The notes under the pieces: model-generated
Databases searched by the model: none
What the model was told of the DNA's origin: nothing
Seen by the model: the letters and a program-made list of their open reading frames with translations, nothing else
Program-made: the position numbers and the translations under genes
Shown here: piece by piece, positions 36,509 through 44,462 of the stretch
Layout: every line of letters begins with the position of its first letter
How positions within the stretch are numbered: the first letter of the stretch is position 1
NCBI GenBank assembly: GCA_029256185.1
Contig: JAQSYI010000043.1
Coordinates: forward strand, 1 to 64,000
Direction: 5' to 3'
Source: Paenibacillaceae bacterium
Lineage (GTDB): Bacteria; Bacillota; Bacilli; Paenibacillales; NBRC-103111
DNA length: 64,000 bases

Positions 36509-37363
36509 CTACGGACGGATGCTGCGGCGGTATTGCAGGGGAGATTGGCCGACATAGTCCTTGAACAGCTTGCAGAAGTAGGACGGGCTCTCCAGACCGA
36601 TCTGCAAAGCGATTTGATCCACAGTTAAGCTCGTGGCGCAGAGCAGATGGCAGGCCTTGCGGATTCTTTTGGCGGCGAGACATTCCTGGATCGAGCTGCC
36701 CGTTTCGGATTTGAACCGCCTGGAGAGGTGGTTTTTGGACAGATGAAGCGCTTCTGCCAGACATTCAAGCCGGAACGGCTCGTGAAGATGCCCCTCCAGC
36801 CATTGCATGACCGCCTCCGAATAGTAGCGGGTTGGCTGATCCAGGGGTTGGGGACCAGCAGGCGCAAGGGAGGAGCTGCTGCGAAGGGTCTCCAGGACGC
36901 TGGCCATGTGCGCGGCGAAAGACTCCATGGCTTCCTGCTCCGACAGAGCATGGAGCCGCTGCTGGAGGCAGGCAAGGGATGCGAAGGAAAGGGAGGGAGC
37001 AACAGCACACTGTTCTGCCGGATTGCCCTTCCATATATGATTGAAAAACTGGGTTAATGCGGAGAAGGGCTGAAGGTACGGCAATAGAGCCACTGGGTCG
37101 AATTTGATAACCGTCCGGCGGTAAGGCATCCGGTTGTTCAGGAGCACCTGATGGTATTGAAACGGCTGAAAGAAATAAAGCTGGCCGGAGGCTATCTCGT
37201 ACCGGCGGTCATGAACGAACACCGTCCCTTTTCCCTCATGGATAAACAGAAATTCAATGCCTTGATGGTAATGGCTGTAACCATTGAGGCGTTGGCCGTT
37301 GACGGCCTCCACCTTCACATCAAACGGGACAGTGGCCAGCTGAAGCGGTTCCGGCTTGTTCAT
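36509..37363 (-). CDS. AraC-family regulator with cupin sensor domain
   Basis: Transcription factor of 284 residues. Residues about 10-150 are a cupin (AraC_binding) domain with HYHQGIEFLFIHEGKG and FFQPFQYHQV, the usual sugar-sensing fold. Residues about 185-284 hold the two helix-turn-helix motifs (LAEALHLSKNHLSRRFKSET and IALQIGLESPSYFCKLFKDY). GGAGG precedes the ATG at nine bases. It lies 169 bases upstream of the SGNH esterase gene in the same direction and probably controls it. Confidence 0.92.
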   Translation of the reverse strand: MNKPEPLQLATVPFDVKVEAVNGQRLNGYSHYHQGIEFLFIHEGKGTVFVHDRRYEIASGQLYFFQPFQYHQVLLNNRMPYRRTVIKFDPVALLPYLQPFSALTQFFNHIWKGNPAEQCAVAPSLSFASLACLQQRLHALSEQEAMESFAAHMASVLETLRSSSSLAPAGPQPLDQPTRYYSEAVMQWLEGHLHEPFRLECLAEALHLSKNHLSRRFKSETGSSIQECLAAKRIRKACHLLCATSLTVDQIALQIGLESPSYFCKLFKDYVGQSPLQYRRSIRP

Positions 37364-37522
37364 ATCAGGCGCCCTCCTGTTGTGCAGGGAATCTTAGTGC
37401 AGCATAATCAGAGATTCATACGCGTACAAGTATACTAGACAGACGGCAATCTATCTACTATATGCATGCATCTGCAGCTATCCGTCATCGTCCGATGATG
37501 GGTCTTGCAACGCGGATGAAAT

Positions 37523-37602
37523 ATTCACCTGTTATGCCAACCGCACCACAGCTTTGTTATGAATTCACCTGTCATGCCAACCGCCACATAGCTTAGCCTT
37601 GC
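37523..37602. repeat. Two direct repeats, 40-base period
   Basis: ATTCACCTGTTATGCCAACC at 37523 is followed by ATTCACCTGTCATGCCAACC at 37563; similarity continues through CGC and a CACA.AGCTT stretch. A partial third copy (CTCACCTG.TTTGTTAT) lies near 37610. Apart from this and the small gene beyond, the interval 37364-37639 shows nothing clear. Confidence 0.65.
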
Positions 37603-37639
37603 AATGCGTCTCACCTGCTTTGTTATCCGGCTTGTCGGC

Positions 37640-37777
37640 TTACTGCCTCGGCTTGTTTTCGCTGGCCAACTCCTCCTTCTTTCGCTTCCTGTACGAAATC
37701 TCCATAACAGTTATAATCAGAATACCCACGGCTCCCAAACCAAGCATGATAAGTGCTCCATAGTCAGTATTGCCCAT
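37640..37777 (-). CDS. Small single-span membrane protein (45 residues)
   Basis: A 45-residue reading frame begins MGNTDYGALIMLGLG and continues with AVGILIITVMEISY, forming one transmembrane helix, then a strongly basic/charged tail (RKRKKEELASENKPRQ). GGAGAGG lies eight bases before the ATG, a spacing that argues for real translation. It is divergent from the XRE regulator at 37922. No family recognised; topology resembles small regulatory or stress membrane peptides. Confidence 0.65.
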   Translation of the reverse strand: MGNTDYGALIMLGLGAVGILIITVMEISYRKRKKEELASENKPRQ

Positions 37778-37921
37778 AGAAAATCCTCTCCTGTATGAAA
37801 GAAACAATACATGTAATTTTTTCCTAAGTCCAGTATATACGTATTAACTCATTGGTTCAAGTTGAATTTATATGTATGTTGTATGATTTCTATCATTGCT
37901 ATAGTTTTGTTAGGTGATGAC

Positions 37922-38254
37922 ATGGGATTTGATTACGGCATAATCGGCAAAAGAATCCGCCAAGCAAGAGAAAGCAAAGGCCTGACGCAGGAACAGCTTG
38001 CAGAGAAACTCGAGGTATCCAATGCCTACATCAGCAAGATAGAACGGGGTAAAACGCCGATTAATCTGGACCGGTTGTCCGACTTATGCGTTATGCTCGA
38101 AGAATCTCCTGATTATATCCTTAGAGGGGCCAACAGTGGCACCCAGGATTATCTCAGGAATGAGATTATCGTCATGCTGGAAGGCTGCTCTGCCGAAAAG
38201 ATAAAGCTGATCTCCCAAGTGATTAAGCCTATTGTGGATTACAAGGAAAAGTGA
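37922..38254 (+). CDS. XRE-family helix-turn-helix regulator
   Basis: DNA-binding protein of 110 residues. The Cro/CI helix-turn-helix spans about 6-65 (IGKRIRQARESKGLTQEQLA, SNAYISKIERG). A short helical C-terminal part (about 72-110) probably dimerises. Start ATG 37922 is set by AGGTGATG seven bases upstream; an in-frame ATG at 37862 would add an unrelated hydrophobic leader. The end of the gene (YKEK) lies within the first unit of a tandem repeat array. Similar small regulators are common in Paenibacillus; the target is unknown, perhaps itself or the divergent small membrane gene. Confidence 0.88.
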   Translation: MGFDYGIIGKRIRQARESKGLTQEQLAEKLEVSNAYISKIERGKTPINLDRLSDLCVMLEESPDYILRGANSGTQDYLRNEIIVMLEGCSAEKIKLISQVIKPIVDYKEK

Positions 38255-38383
38255 AGGGTCTGCAGTACATGCGGAGGTTGTAAGGAAAAAGTGAGCGTCC
38301 GTGCATATGCGCAGTGATTCCAAGGAAAAAGTAAGCGCTCCGCAGCATACGCGGCGCTACAAGGAAAAGTGAGCGCTCTGAAG
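38243..38383 (+). repeat. Tandem array of four ~40-base hairpin-forming repeats
   Basis: Units starting AAGGAAAAAGTGAGCG begin at 38243, 38282, 38322 and 38361 (periods 39, 40, 39). The best unit reads AGCGCTCCGC, loop AGCATAC, then GCGGCGCT, so each can fold as a hairpin. The first unit starts inside the last codons and stop of the XRE gene; the fourth is truncated. Confidence 0.85.
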
Positions 38384-38403
38384 CCCGCGGCCCCCGCACA
38401 CCC

Positions 38404-38450
38404 CAAAGCAAATAAAGCTTCCGGCATCCGCCCAAGCTTTATTTGCTTTG
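38404..38450. terminator. Perfect 17-base inverted repeat, likely bidirectional terminator
   Basis: CAAAGCAAATAAAGCTT (38404-38420) and AAGCTTTATTTGCTTTG (38434-38450) pair perfectly around a 13-base loop. It lies between the convergent XRE and LysR genes. The stem is AT-rich and lacks a classical T-run, so terminator is the best but not certain reading. The remaining sequence to 38604 shows no gene. Confidence 0.6.
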
Positions 38451-38604
38451 ACTGCTTTTACCAGGACCGTAGGGTTGATTTGAACCTATTCGGGTGCCGC
38501 GGCAGTAGGTGTAGAATAACACCTGGCCGCAAGGCGGTGCGGTAGAGCAACATGGCCATGCCAGAGTCAATGAGGGCCCATTGTATTGCATCCACACGCC
38601 AGCC

Positions 38605-39468
38605 TCAGTGAAAAGCTTCAATAAACTTGGAGGCCAGTGAGGAGATATACTTGTCCCTGACCCAGATTACGGCCACGCTGGTGACCAGCTCCTTGCAGTT
38701 TATTTCCTTATACAGCAGATTGCTGTTGCTCCCAAGATTGAAGGCCGAGCGGGGAACCAGGCCGGTGCCCAGACCTTCATTGGCCCAGTGCAGAGTGGTG
38801 CGCGCATCATCGTTGCGGCAGAAGAAAACCGGTTCGAAGCCCCGCTTCAGGCAGCTTTCGCGGATGAGGGACTCGAATCTGTGGTAAATGATAAGCGGCT
38901 TGCCCTCCAGTTCCTCAAGCTCAATGACGCTCCTGTCCGGACACCAATCCGCTTCCGCTGTCATCACCGCAGTCATGGGCTCAGGCGCCGCATATTTGCA
39001 GTCCAGGTTCAGAGCCTTAAACGGTGTGCGGACAATGCCTACCTCTACAATCCCCCGGTTCAGCATCTCGATAACAGCAAACGTATTGCCCTCGCGGATC
39101 TCATATTTCACCCCGGAATAAGCTTTATGAAATTCGGCCAGTCCCGCTTTCAGCAGGGCCTCACCCGATGAAGACACCGTGCCGATATTCAGGGTACCGG
39201 TCATTCCCTTGGCCAAATCGCTCATTTCCCTGGCCGCCGCATCGGTAAGCTCCACGATTTCCTGCGCCCTGTTGCGGAGAATCGCCCCGGCGTCCGTAAG
39301 CTGGATGCTGCGCGGCCCTCTCTCCACCAGCCTGATCCCCAGTTCCTCCTCCAGCAGCTTGAGCTGCTGGCTCAAGGGAGGCTGCGCCATGCTCAGCTTC
39401 TTGGCGGCAGACGATATCTGTCCTTCCTCGGCAATAGCCAAAAAGTAACGCAGCTGTCTAATATCCAT
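38605..39468 (-). CDS. LysR-family transcriptional regulator
   Basis: DNA-binding regulator of 287 residues. The winged helix-turn-helix is at about 1-60 (MDIRQLRYFLAIAEEGQISS, AKKLSMAQPPLSQQLKLLEE). The effector domain, a periplasmic-binding-protein-like fold, covers about 90-285. It is divergent from the ABC exporter pair starting near 39702, with about 230 bases between them, the classical LysR arrangement for control of the divergent operon. The interval holds the perfect palindrome TTCATATATGAA (39511-39522), which fits a T-N11-A-like site. The ligand cannot be deduced. Confidence 0.93.
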   Translation of the reverse strand: MDIRQLRYFLAIAEEGQISSAAKKLSMAQPPLSQQLKLLEEELGIRLVERGPRSIQLTDAGAILRNRAQEIVELTDAAAREMSDLAKGMTGTLNIGTVSSSGEALLKAGLAEFHKAYSGVKYEIREGNTFAVIEMLNRGIVEVGIVRTPFKALNLDCKYAAPEPMTAVMTAEADWCPDRSVIELEELEGKPLIIYHRFESLIRESCLKRGFEPVFFCRNDDARTTLHWANEGLGTGLVPRSAFNLGSNSNLLYKEINCKELVTSVAVIWVRDKYISSLASKFIEAFH

Positions 39469-39540
39469 AATAACCCTCCAACAATTTGAAAAGTCAAAGA
39501 GACATACTTATTTCATATATGAACCATATAAAATGAATAT

Positions 39541-39569
39541 TTTTCATATATCGTTTTCTATGGCATAAT
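39541..39569 (+). promoter_or_regulatory. Possible promoter of the ABC exporter operon
   Basis: TTTTCA (39541-39546), a 17-base spacer and CATAAT (39564-39569) make a moderate SigA-like promoter. It lies just downstream of the palindrome TTCATATATGAA and about 130 bases ahead of the exporter start, so the transcript has a long leader. Confidence 0.45.
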
Positions 39570-39593
39570 CATAGTCGGTAATTGAAATAAGTC

Positions 39594-39653
39594 AAGGGCC
39601 AGATGGTGGCATCTCACGGAAGGCCCTTAAACCGCCGGCTTTGCCGGATTTTT
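39594..39653 (+). promoter_or_regulatory. Leader with hairpin and terminator ahead of the ABC exporter
   Basis: AAGGGCC (39594-39600) pairs with GGCCCTT (39622-39628). Right behind it CCGGC TTT GCCGG (39635-39647) followed by ATTTTT looks like an intrinsic terminator, 49 bases before the exporter start. A terminator between a promoter and its own gene suggests attenuation, as known for BmrCD-type exporters, but no convincing leader peptide with a ribosome binding site is visible. Confidence 0.5.
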
Positions 39654-39701
39654 AGGTTCGCCCATATTTGCCGGAATTTTTTAGAATAGGTGATGATATC
39701 C

Positions 39702-41642
39702 TTGTTCAAGCTGACTGAATTTTTGAAGCCTTACCGGAAAGAATGCCTGGTGGGACCTTTTTTCAAACTGCTGGAGGCCATACTGGAACTGCTGCTGCCT
39801 ACCATTGTAGCTTTGATCGTAAACCACGGCATAGCCAAGGGGGATACCTCCTATGTGCTGAGGATGGGAGCCCTTATGCTCGCCATGTCGGTGCTGGGCT
39901 TCGGCTGCTCCATGATCTGCCAGTATTATGCCGCGCGTGCCTCCCAGGGTTTCGGCACCAATCTGCGCAATGCCATGTTCAGGCATATCTCCTCGCTGTC
40001 TTACGCAGAGTTGGACCGCTTCGGCACACCAACCCTGGTCAACCGGATCACCAACGACGTCAATCAGCTCCAGCTTGCCGTGGCTATGCTGATCCGGCTG
40101 GTGATCCGGGCGCCGTTTATTTGCATTGGAGCCATTGCGATGTCCATGATTCTTGATTTCCGGCTCTCCCTGGTTCTGATAGCGGCTACTCCTGTCATCG
40201 GCATTGTTCTGTACTTTATTATTACGCGGACCGCTCCGCTCTATCGGCAGTATCAGGGAAAGATGGACCGGCTGGCCCAGATTCTCAGTGAGAATCTCAG
40301 CGGTGTCCGGGTCATTCGCGCTTTTGCCAAGAGCAGAGAGGAGAGGCAGCGCTTCAAGACGTCTTCGGATGACATTGCAGGGACCGCAATCCGGGTGGGA
40401 CGCATTGCCGCTCTGCTCAATCCGGCTACCTCCCTGATCGTTAACGGTGCCATTATTGCCATCCTGTGGGTCGGCAGTCTGCATATTGATGCTGGCTCTT
40501 TGTCGCAAGGGGAGATTATCGCCTTCATCAACTACGTCACCCAGATTCTGCTTGCCCTTATTGTCGTATCCAATCTCGTCATCATTTTTACCAAGGCTGC
40601 TTCTTCGGCAACCCGGGTCAGCGAGGTGCTGGCTGTCCGTTCTTCCATCGGGGATGCCACGGAAGCGGTCCTGCTGGGGACGGCTTCCGCTGCTGAGGCG
40701 GCAGCAGGCGGGGAAAGGCCGTCAACAACTGCCTCATCCTGCACTGCAGTTCCCGTTGCCTCCCCTACCGCCGTGCCGGACTGTGCCGCACTTGCTCCCG
40801 AAGCAACCGGCTCTTACTTCGCAACTCCCGGGAACGCATCAGCCTCACGGACCGCTGCCCGTGCAGATGTTGCATCAACAGTTGCCGCAGCCTCCGTCCC
40901 TGTCATCGCCTTCCGCCATGTATCCTTCGGTTACAGCGTTACGGGAGACCTGGCGTTGACGGATATCAACGCGGAGATTGGCCGCGGTGAAACTGTAGGG
41001 ATCATAGGCGGCACCGGATCCGGCAAATCCACTCTTATTCAACTGATCCCCAGATTCTATGATGCGGTACAAGGGGAGGTCCTTGTCGACGGATTGAATG
41101 TGCGGGAATATCCGCTAAGTACGTTGCGCCGGAAAATAGGGCTGGTGCCCCAGAAAGCAGAGCTGTTCAGCGGGACCATTGCGGAGAACATCCGCTGGGG
41201 CAAACCGGACGCTACCGATGAACAGGTGGCAGAAGCGGCGCGGATTGCCCAGGCCACGGAATTCATCAGCAAGCTTCCGGAGGGCATGGATACAATTGTG
41301 GCGCGCGGCGGGAAGAATCTGTCCGGCGGGCAGAAGCAGCGGCTGACCATTGCCCGGGCAATTGCCGCTGATCCCGGCATTCTTATTCTGGATGATTCAG
41401 CCAGCGCCCTTGATTTTGCCACAGATGCCGCCCTGCGCCGGGCCATCCGGGAGATGCGCGGCACCAAAACGGTGCTCATCGTCTCCCAGCGGGTTAGCTC
41501 CATCCGTTATGCGGACCGGATTATTGTATTGGATGAGGGGCAGATAGCCGGAATCGGCACTCATCAAGAACTGTTGAAGACCTGCGGGGTTTACCGCGAG
41601 GTCTATCAATCCCAGAGCTCAGACGGGGAGGCGGCAGGGTAA
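39702..41642 (+). CDS. Heterodimeric ABC exporter subunit with degenerate ATPase site (BmrC/TM287-like)
   Basis: Type IV ABC exporter half: six transmembrane helices (about 15-300) then a nucleotide-binding domain (about 405-645). Walker A is GGTGSGKST and the signature LSGGQKQR. Walker B reads ILILDDSAS, so the catalytic Glu is Asp, the hallmark of the degenerate site in heterodimeric exporters such as TM287/288 and BmrCD. Between the two domains lies an unusual Ala/Thr/Ser/Pro-rich insert of about 80 residues with several Cys. TTG 39702 is preferred as start (AGGTGAT seven bases upstream); GTG 39690 and ATG 39693 overlap that site. Its stop overlaps the start of the partner gene (TAATG). 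Confidence 0.88.
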   Translation: MFKLTEFLKPYRKECLVGPFFKLLEAILELLLPTIVALIVNHGIAKGDTSYVLRMGALMLAMSVLGFGCSMICQYYAARASQGFGTNLRNAMFRHISSLSYAELDRFGTPTLVNRITNDVNQLQLAVAMLIRLVIRAPFICIGAIAMSMILDFRLSLVLIAATPVIGIVLYFIITRTAPLYRQYQGKMDRLAQILSENLSGVRVIRAFAKSREERQRFKTSSDDIAGTAIRVGRIAALLNPATSLIVNGAIIAILWVGSLHIDAGSLSQGEIIAFINYVTQILLALIVVSNLVIIFTKAASSATRVSEVLAVRSSIGDATEAVLLGTASAAEAAAGGERPSTTASSCTAVPVASPTAVPDCAALAPEATGSYFATPGNASASRTAARADVASTVAAASVPVIAFRHVSFGYSVTGDLALTDINAEIGRGETVGIIGGTGSGKSTLIQLIPRFYDAVQGEVLVDGLNVREYPLSTLRRKIGLVPQKAELFSGTIAENIRWGKPDATDEQVAEAARIAQATEFISKLPEGMDTIVARGGKNLSGGQKQRLTIARAIAADPGILILDDSASALDFATDAALRRAIREMRGTKTVLIVSQRVSSIRYADRIIVLDEGQIAGIGTHQELLKTCGVYREVYQSQSSDGEAAG

Positions 41643-43390
41643 TGAATACAAGACAAATATGGACCCGGTTGCTTCGTTATGCAGGCCGGCAGCGCATATT
41701 CGTGTGGGCTGCGGCCCTTTGCGCCATTCTCGGCGTTGCTGCGAGTTTGGCCGGTCCCTTCATGATCGGCTTGACCGTAGATGAGATGATTGGAGCGGGC
41801 CAGGTGGAGTCCGGAGCGGTTCTCAGGCTGCTGCTTGCTCTGGGAATAATCTACGCTGCGGGCAGCCTGTTTGGCTGGCTCTTGACCTACCTGACCAACC
41901 GGATTGCTTACCGGAGTGTGAACGATCTGCGCCAGGATTTATTCGGACATATTGACGGTCTGCCCCTCCGTTTTCATGATACGCATCCTCACGGGGACAG
42001 CATCAGCCGGTTTGTCAATGACATGGATATGATCTCGGACGGTCTGCTCCAGGGTTTCTCCACACTGCTTACGGGGATGGTGACCATTGTCGGTTCAATC
42101 GCCCTGATGCTCTATATCAGTCCGATGATGACTGTGATTGTTCTCCTGTCCGCGCCCGTTACCTACTACGTGGCCCGGTTCATCACCACCCGCACCCAGA
42201 GGCTGTTCCGTGAGCAAGCCAAGGTCCTGGGGGAACTGAATGGCTATGCAGAGGAGATTGTTGGCGGGCAAAAAATTGTGCAGGCGTTTCATTATGAGGA
42301 TCGTTCCTATGAGCAGTTCGCCGCCAAAAATGAGGAGCTGTACCAGGCTGGAGTAAAAGCCCAGTTCTACGGCTCCTTGGCCAATCCCAGCACCCGGCTG
42401 GTGAACAACATCGCCTTCTCGGCAATCGCCATGGCAGGCGGTGTGGCCAGCATTATGTCCCATATTTCCGTAGGGGGCCTGTCCAGCTTCCTGATCTATT
42501 CCAATCTGTTCGCCAAACCCTTCAATGAAATTACAGGCGTGCTTACCCAGCTCCAGTCCGCTACTGCTTCCGCCCAACGGATCTTCACGATTATGGATCT
42601 GGAGCAGGAACCGCAAGAAGAGAGGGATGCTTCCAGTGCTTCCGGGGCGGCTCCCCGTCAAGGTGTCATTGAGTTTGACCATGTGGCATTTGCCTATGAT
42701 CCTGCGCGGCCGCTTATTACCGATTTCAGTCTGACCGTGAGGCCGGGGACTAGGATTGCCATCGTAGGGCAGACCGGAGCGGGCAAAACAACGTTGGTTA
42801 ATCTGCTCATGAGGTTCTATGACGTGGACCGGGGCGCCATCACCATTGATGGAGTGGATATCAAGCAGATGACCCGGGATAATCTGCGGCGCAGCTTCGG
42901 TATGGTGCTCCAGGAAACCTGGTTGTTTGCCGGAAGCATCCGCGACAATATTGCGTACGGCAAGCCCGGGGCAACTGATGCCGAGGTGGAGGCTGCCGCC
43001 AGGGCGGCCAATGCCCACAGCTTTATCCGGCGGCTTCCGCAAGGATATGATACGGTTATCAGCCGGTCAGGCGATAATCTGTCCCAAGGCCAGAAGCAGC
43101 TTCTTACCATTGCCCGCGTGATGCTGGCGGACCCGCCCATGCTTATTCTCGATGAGGCTACAAGCAGCATTGACACCCGGACAGAAGCCCGGATTCAGGA
43201 GGCATTCCTGCGGATGATCGCAGGGCGGACCAGCTTCGTGATCGCTCACCGCTTGTCTACCATCCGGGAGGCGGATCTGATCTTATACATGCATAACGGA
43301 GACATTGCCGAGAGGGGCAGCCATGAGGAACTGCTGGCGAAGGGCGGCCAATATGCAAGGCTGTACAACAGCCAGTACGCGGCAGTTTAA
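41642..43390 (+). CDS. Heterodimeric ABC exporter subunit with canonical Glu (BmrD/TM288-like)
   Basis: Partner half-transporter of 582 residues: six transmembrane helices (about 18-300) and a nucleotide-binding domain (about 340-580). Walker A is GQTGAGKTT, Walker B MLILDEATSS with the catalytic Glu intact, and the signature motif is changed to LSQGQKQL, which is typical of the partner that faces the degenerate site. Together with the upstream gene it should form a multidrug or peptide exporter with one active ATP site. Overlap TAATG implies coupled translation and a one-to-one ratio. Control by the divergent LysR gene is likely. Confidence 0.93.
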   Translation: MNTRQIWTRLLRYAGRQRIFVWAAALCAILGVAASLAGPFMIGLTVDEMIGAGQVESGAVLRLLLALGIIYAAGSLFGWLLTYLTNRIAYRSVNDLRQDLFGHIDGLPLRFHDTHPHGDSISRFVNDMDMISDGLLQGFSTLLTGMVTIVGSIALMLYISPMMTVIVLLSAPVTYYVARFITTRTQRLFREQAKVLGELNGYAEEIVGGQKIVQAFHYEDRSYEQFAAKNEELYQAGVKAQFYGSLANPSTRLVNNIAFSAIAMAGGVASIMSHISVGGLSSFLIYSNLFAKPFNEITGVLTQLQSATASAQRIFTIMDLEQEPQEERDASSASGAAPRQGVIEFDHVAFAYDPARPLITDFSLTVRPGTRIAIVGQTGAGKTTLVNLLMRFYDVDRGAITIDGVDIKQMTRDNLRRSFGMVLQETWLFAGSIRDNIAYGKPGATDAEVEAAARAANAHSFIRRLPQGYDTVISRSGDNLSQGQKQLLTIARVMLADPPMLILDEATSSIDTRTEARIQEAFLRMIAGRTSFVIAHRLSTIREADLILYMHNGDIAERGSHEELLAKGGQYARLYNSQYAAV

Positions 43391-43545
43391 GCACAGAGGC
43401 TGCTGAACAGGGAGTAAGCTGCAGATTCGCCACGAAAGGAGCTTGAACAACTGCGGCTGCAGGGCAGGTCATTCTCTTCTTCGCATATCCGGACGTACCT
43501 TTAGGAATTATAAGGGAACATGGATGGAAAGGGAGAATGACCGGG

Positions 43546-44169
43546 ATGACATGGATGGAAGTGTGGACAGAGTTTTGGAAGTCATGCGTGGTGATTCTGT
43601 CGGCGATGGTCTTGCTGCGGATTGCCGGACGCAAGTCCATCTCACAGATGACCATACCCACGACGGTGATCATGATCTCTATCGGTACGGTTATTGTCCA
43701 GCCGATTGCCGAGAAGAGTATCTGGGCCGCCCTGGTGGCCGCGGTGACCTTCATCCTGATTCTGCTGCTGATGGAGTATCTGGAAGTCAAGTGGAATTGG
43801 TTCGAGAATGTGATGCGCGGCCGGGCGATAACCATTATCCGGGACGGCAAGCTGGAGGTGAAGGAGTTGGCCAAGCTGCGCATGACAGTAGATCAGCTGG
43901 AAATGAAGCTGAGACAGACAGGCATTGCCAGAATGGAGGATCTCAAGACCGTGACCATGGAGACCAACGGGCTGATCGGCTATGAATATATGCCGGATGC
44001 CCAGCCGGTGACTTACGGGCAGATGAAGAGCCTGCTGGCGCAGTTCGCTGCAGGCTCGGCGGGGGGAGCAAGCGGGGAAGCAGTCCCTGCATTGCCGGGG
44101 ACGGACCCCAATCTCTTCGCAGAGTTGAACATTGGGGAGGAGCATCACCCAGACAAGCAGCTTAACTGA
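43546..44169 (+). CDS. DUF421 membrane protein (YetF/YdfS-like)
   Basis: Protein of about 207 residues with three N-terminal transmembrane helices (about 8-85) and a cytoplasmic alpha/beta DUF421 domain (about 90-150, ENVMRGRAITIIRDGKLEVK ... LEMKLRQTGIARMEDLKTVT), then a variable tail. DUF421 proteins are frequent and often multicopy in spore formers; some are spore-membrane proteins, the function is otherwise unclear. ATG 43546 has AAGGGAG about ten bases upstream and is preferred over ATG 43537. It follows the exporter after about 150 bases and may be a separate unit. Confidence 0.85.
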   Translation: MTWMEVWTEFWKSCVVILSAMVLLRIAGRKSISQMTIPTTVIMISIGTVIVQPIAEKSIWAALVAAVTFILILLLMEYLEVKWNWFENVMRGRAITIIRDGKLEVKELAKLRMTVDQLEMKLRQTGIARMEDLKTVTMETNGLIGYEYMPDAQPVTYGQMKSLLAQFAAGSAGGASGEAVPALPGTDPNLFAELNIGEEHHPDKQLN

Positions 44170-44462
44170 GCAGGTATGGGGTGGCTTGAGGGCGAGAAAC
44201 GGCATTCCCCACAGTAACCAAAAAGTTGGCGCGGTTGCAGGGGGGACTAGCTGGAGATTGGTGCTGTCTTTTCTACCGGGGAGCGGCTGTGTTGACAGCA
44301 CTCTCCGGAAGGGGGGCTATTGCTGGACGTAGTCAAATTAAGCTTGCGTCCTGACGGGAGCTTCCGTTATGATTACGTAAAACCCTATGTTCCGCCGGGA
44401 AAAGAAAACGCTATCATTGTGTGCGGTCAGGCCTGTAAGCGGATGAAAGGAGAGACAAGCCC
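44170..44462. other. Intergenic region before the second sugar locus
   Basis: Nearly 300 bases without a convincing gene. GTGCTGTC (about 44261) and GACAGCAC (about 44295) form a perfect 8-base inverted repeat with a long loop. A TTGACA overlaps the right arm but has no good -10 at 17 bases. The promoter of the kinase gene should lie here. Confidence 0.4.

Noticed and set aside
38243..38383. CRISPR array
   Set aside because: The units are contiguous near-identical repeats without unique spacers, and no cas genes are nearby.
38455..38600. tRNA-like sequence (GGTTCAAATC on the minus strand)
   Set aside because: The flanking bases do not form a T-stem, and no acceptor or anticodon arms can be found at the right distances.
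39531..39566. Eleven-codon leader peptide (ATG AAT ATT ... TAA) before the ABC exporter
   Set aside because: There is no ribosome binding site and it precedes or overlaps the likely promoter -10, so it would not be on the transcript.
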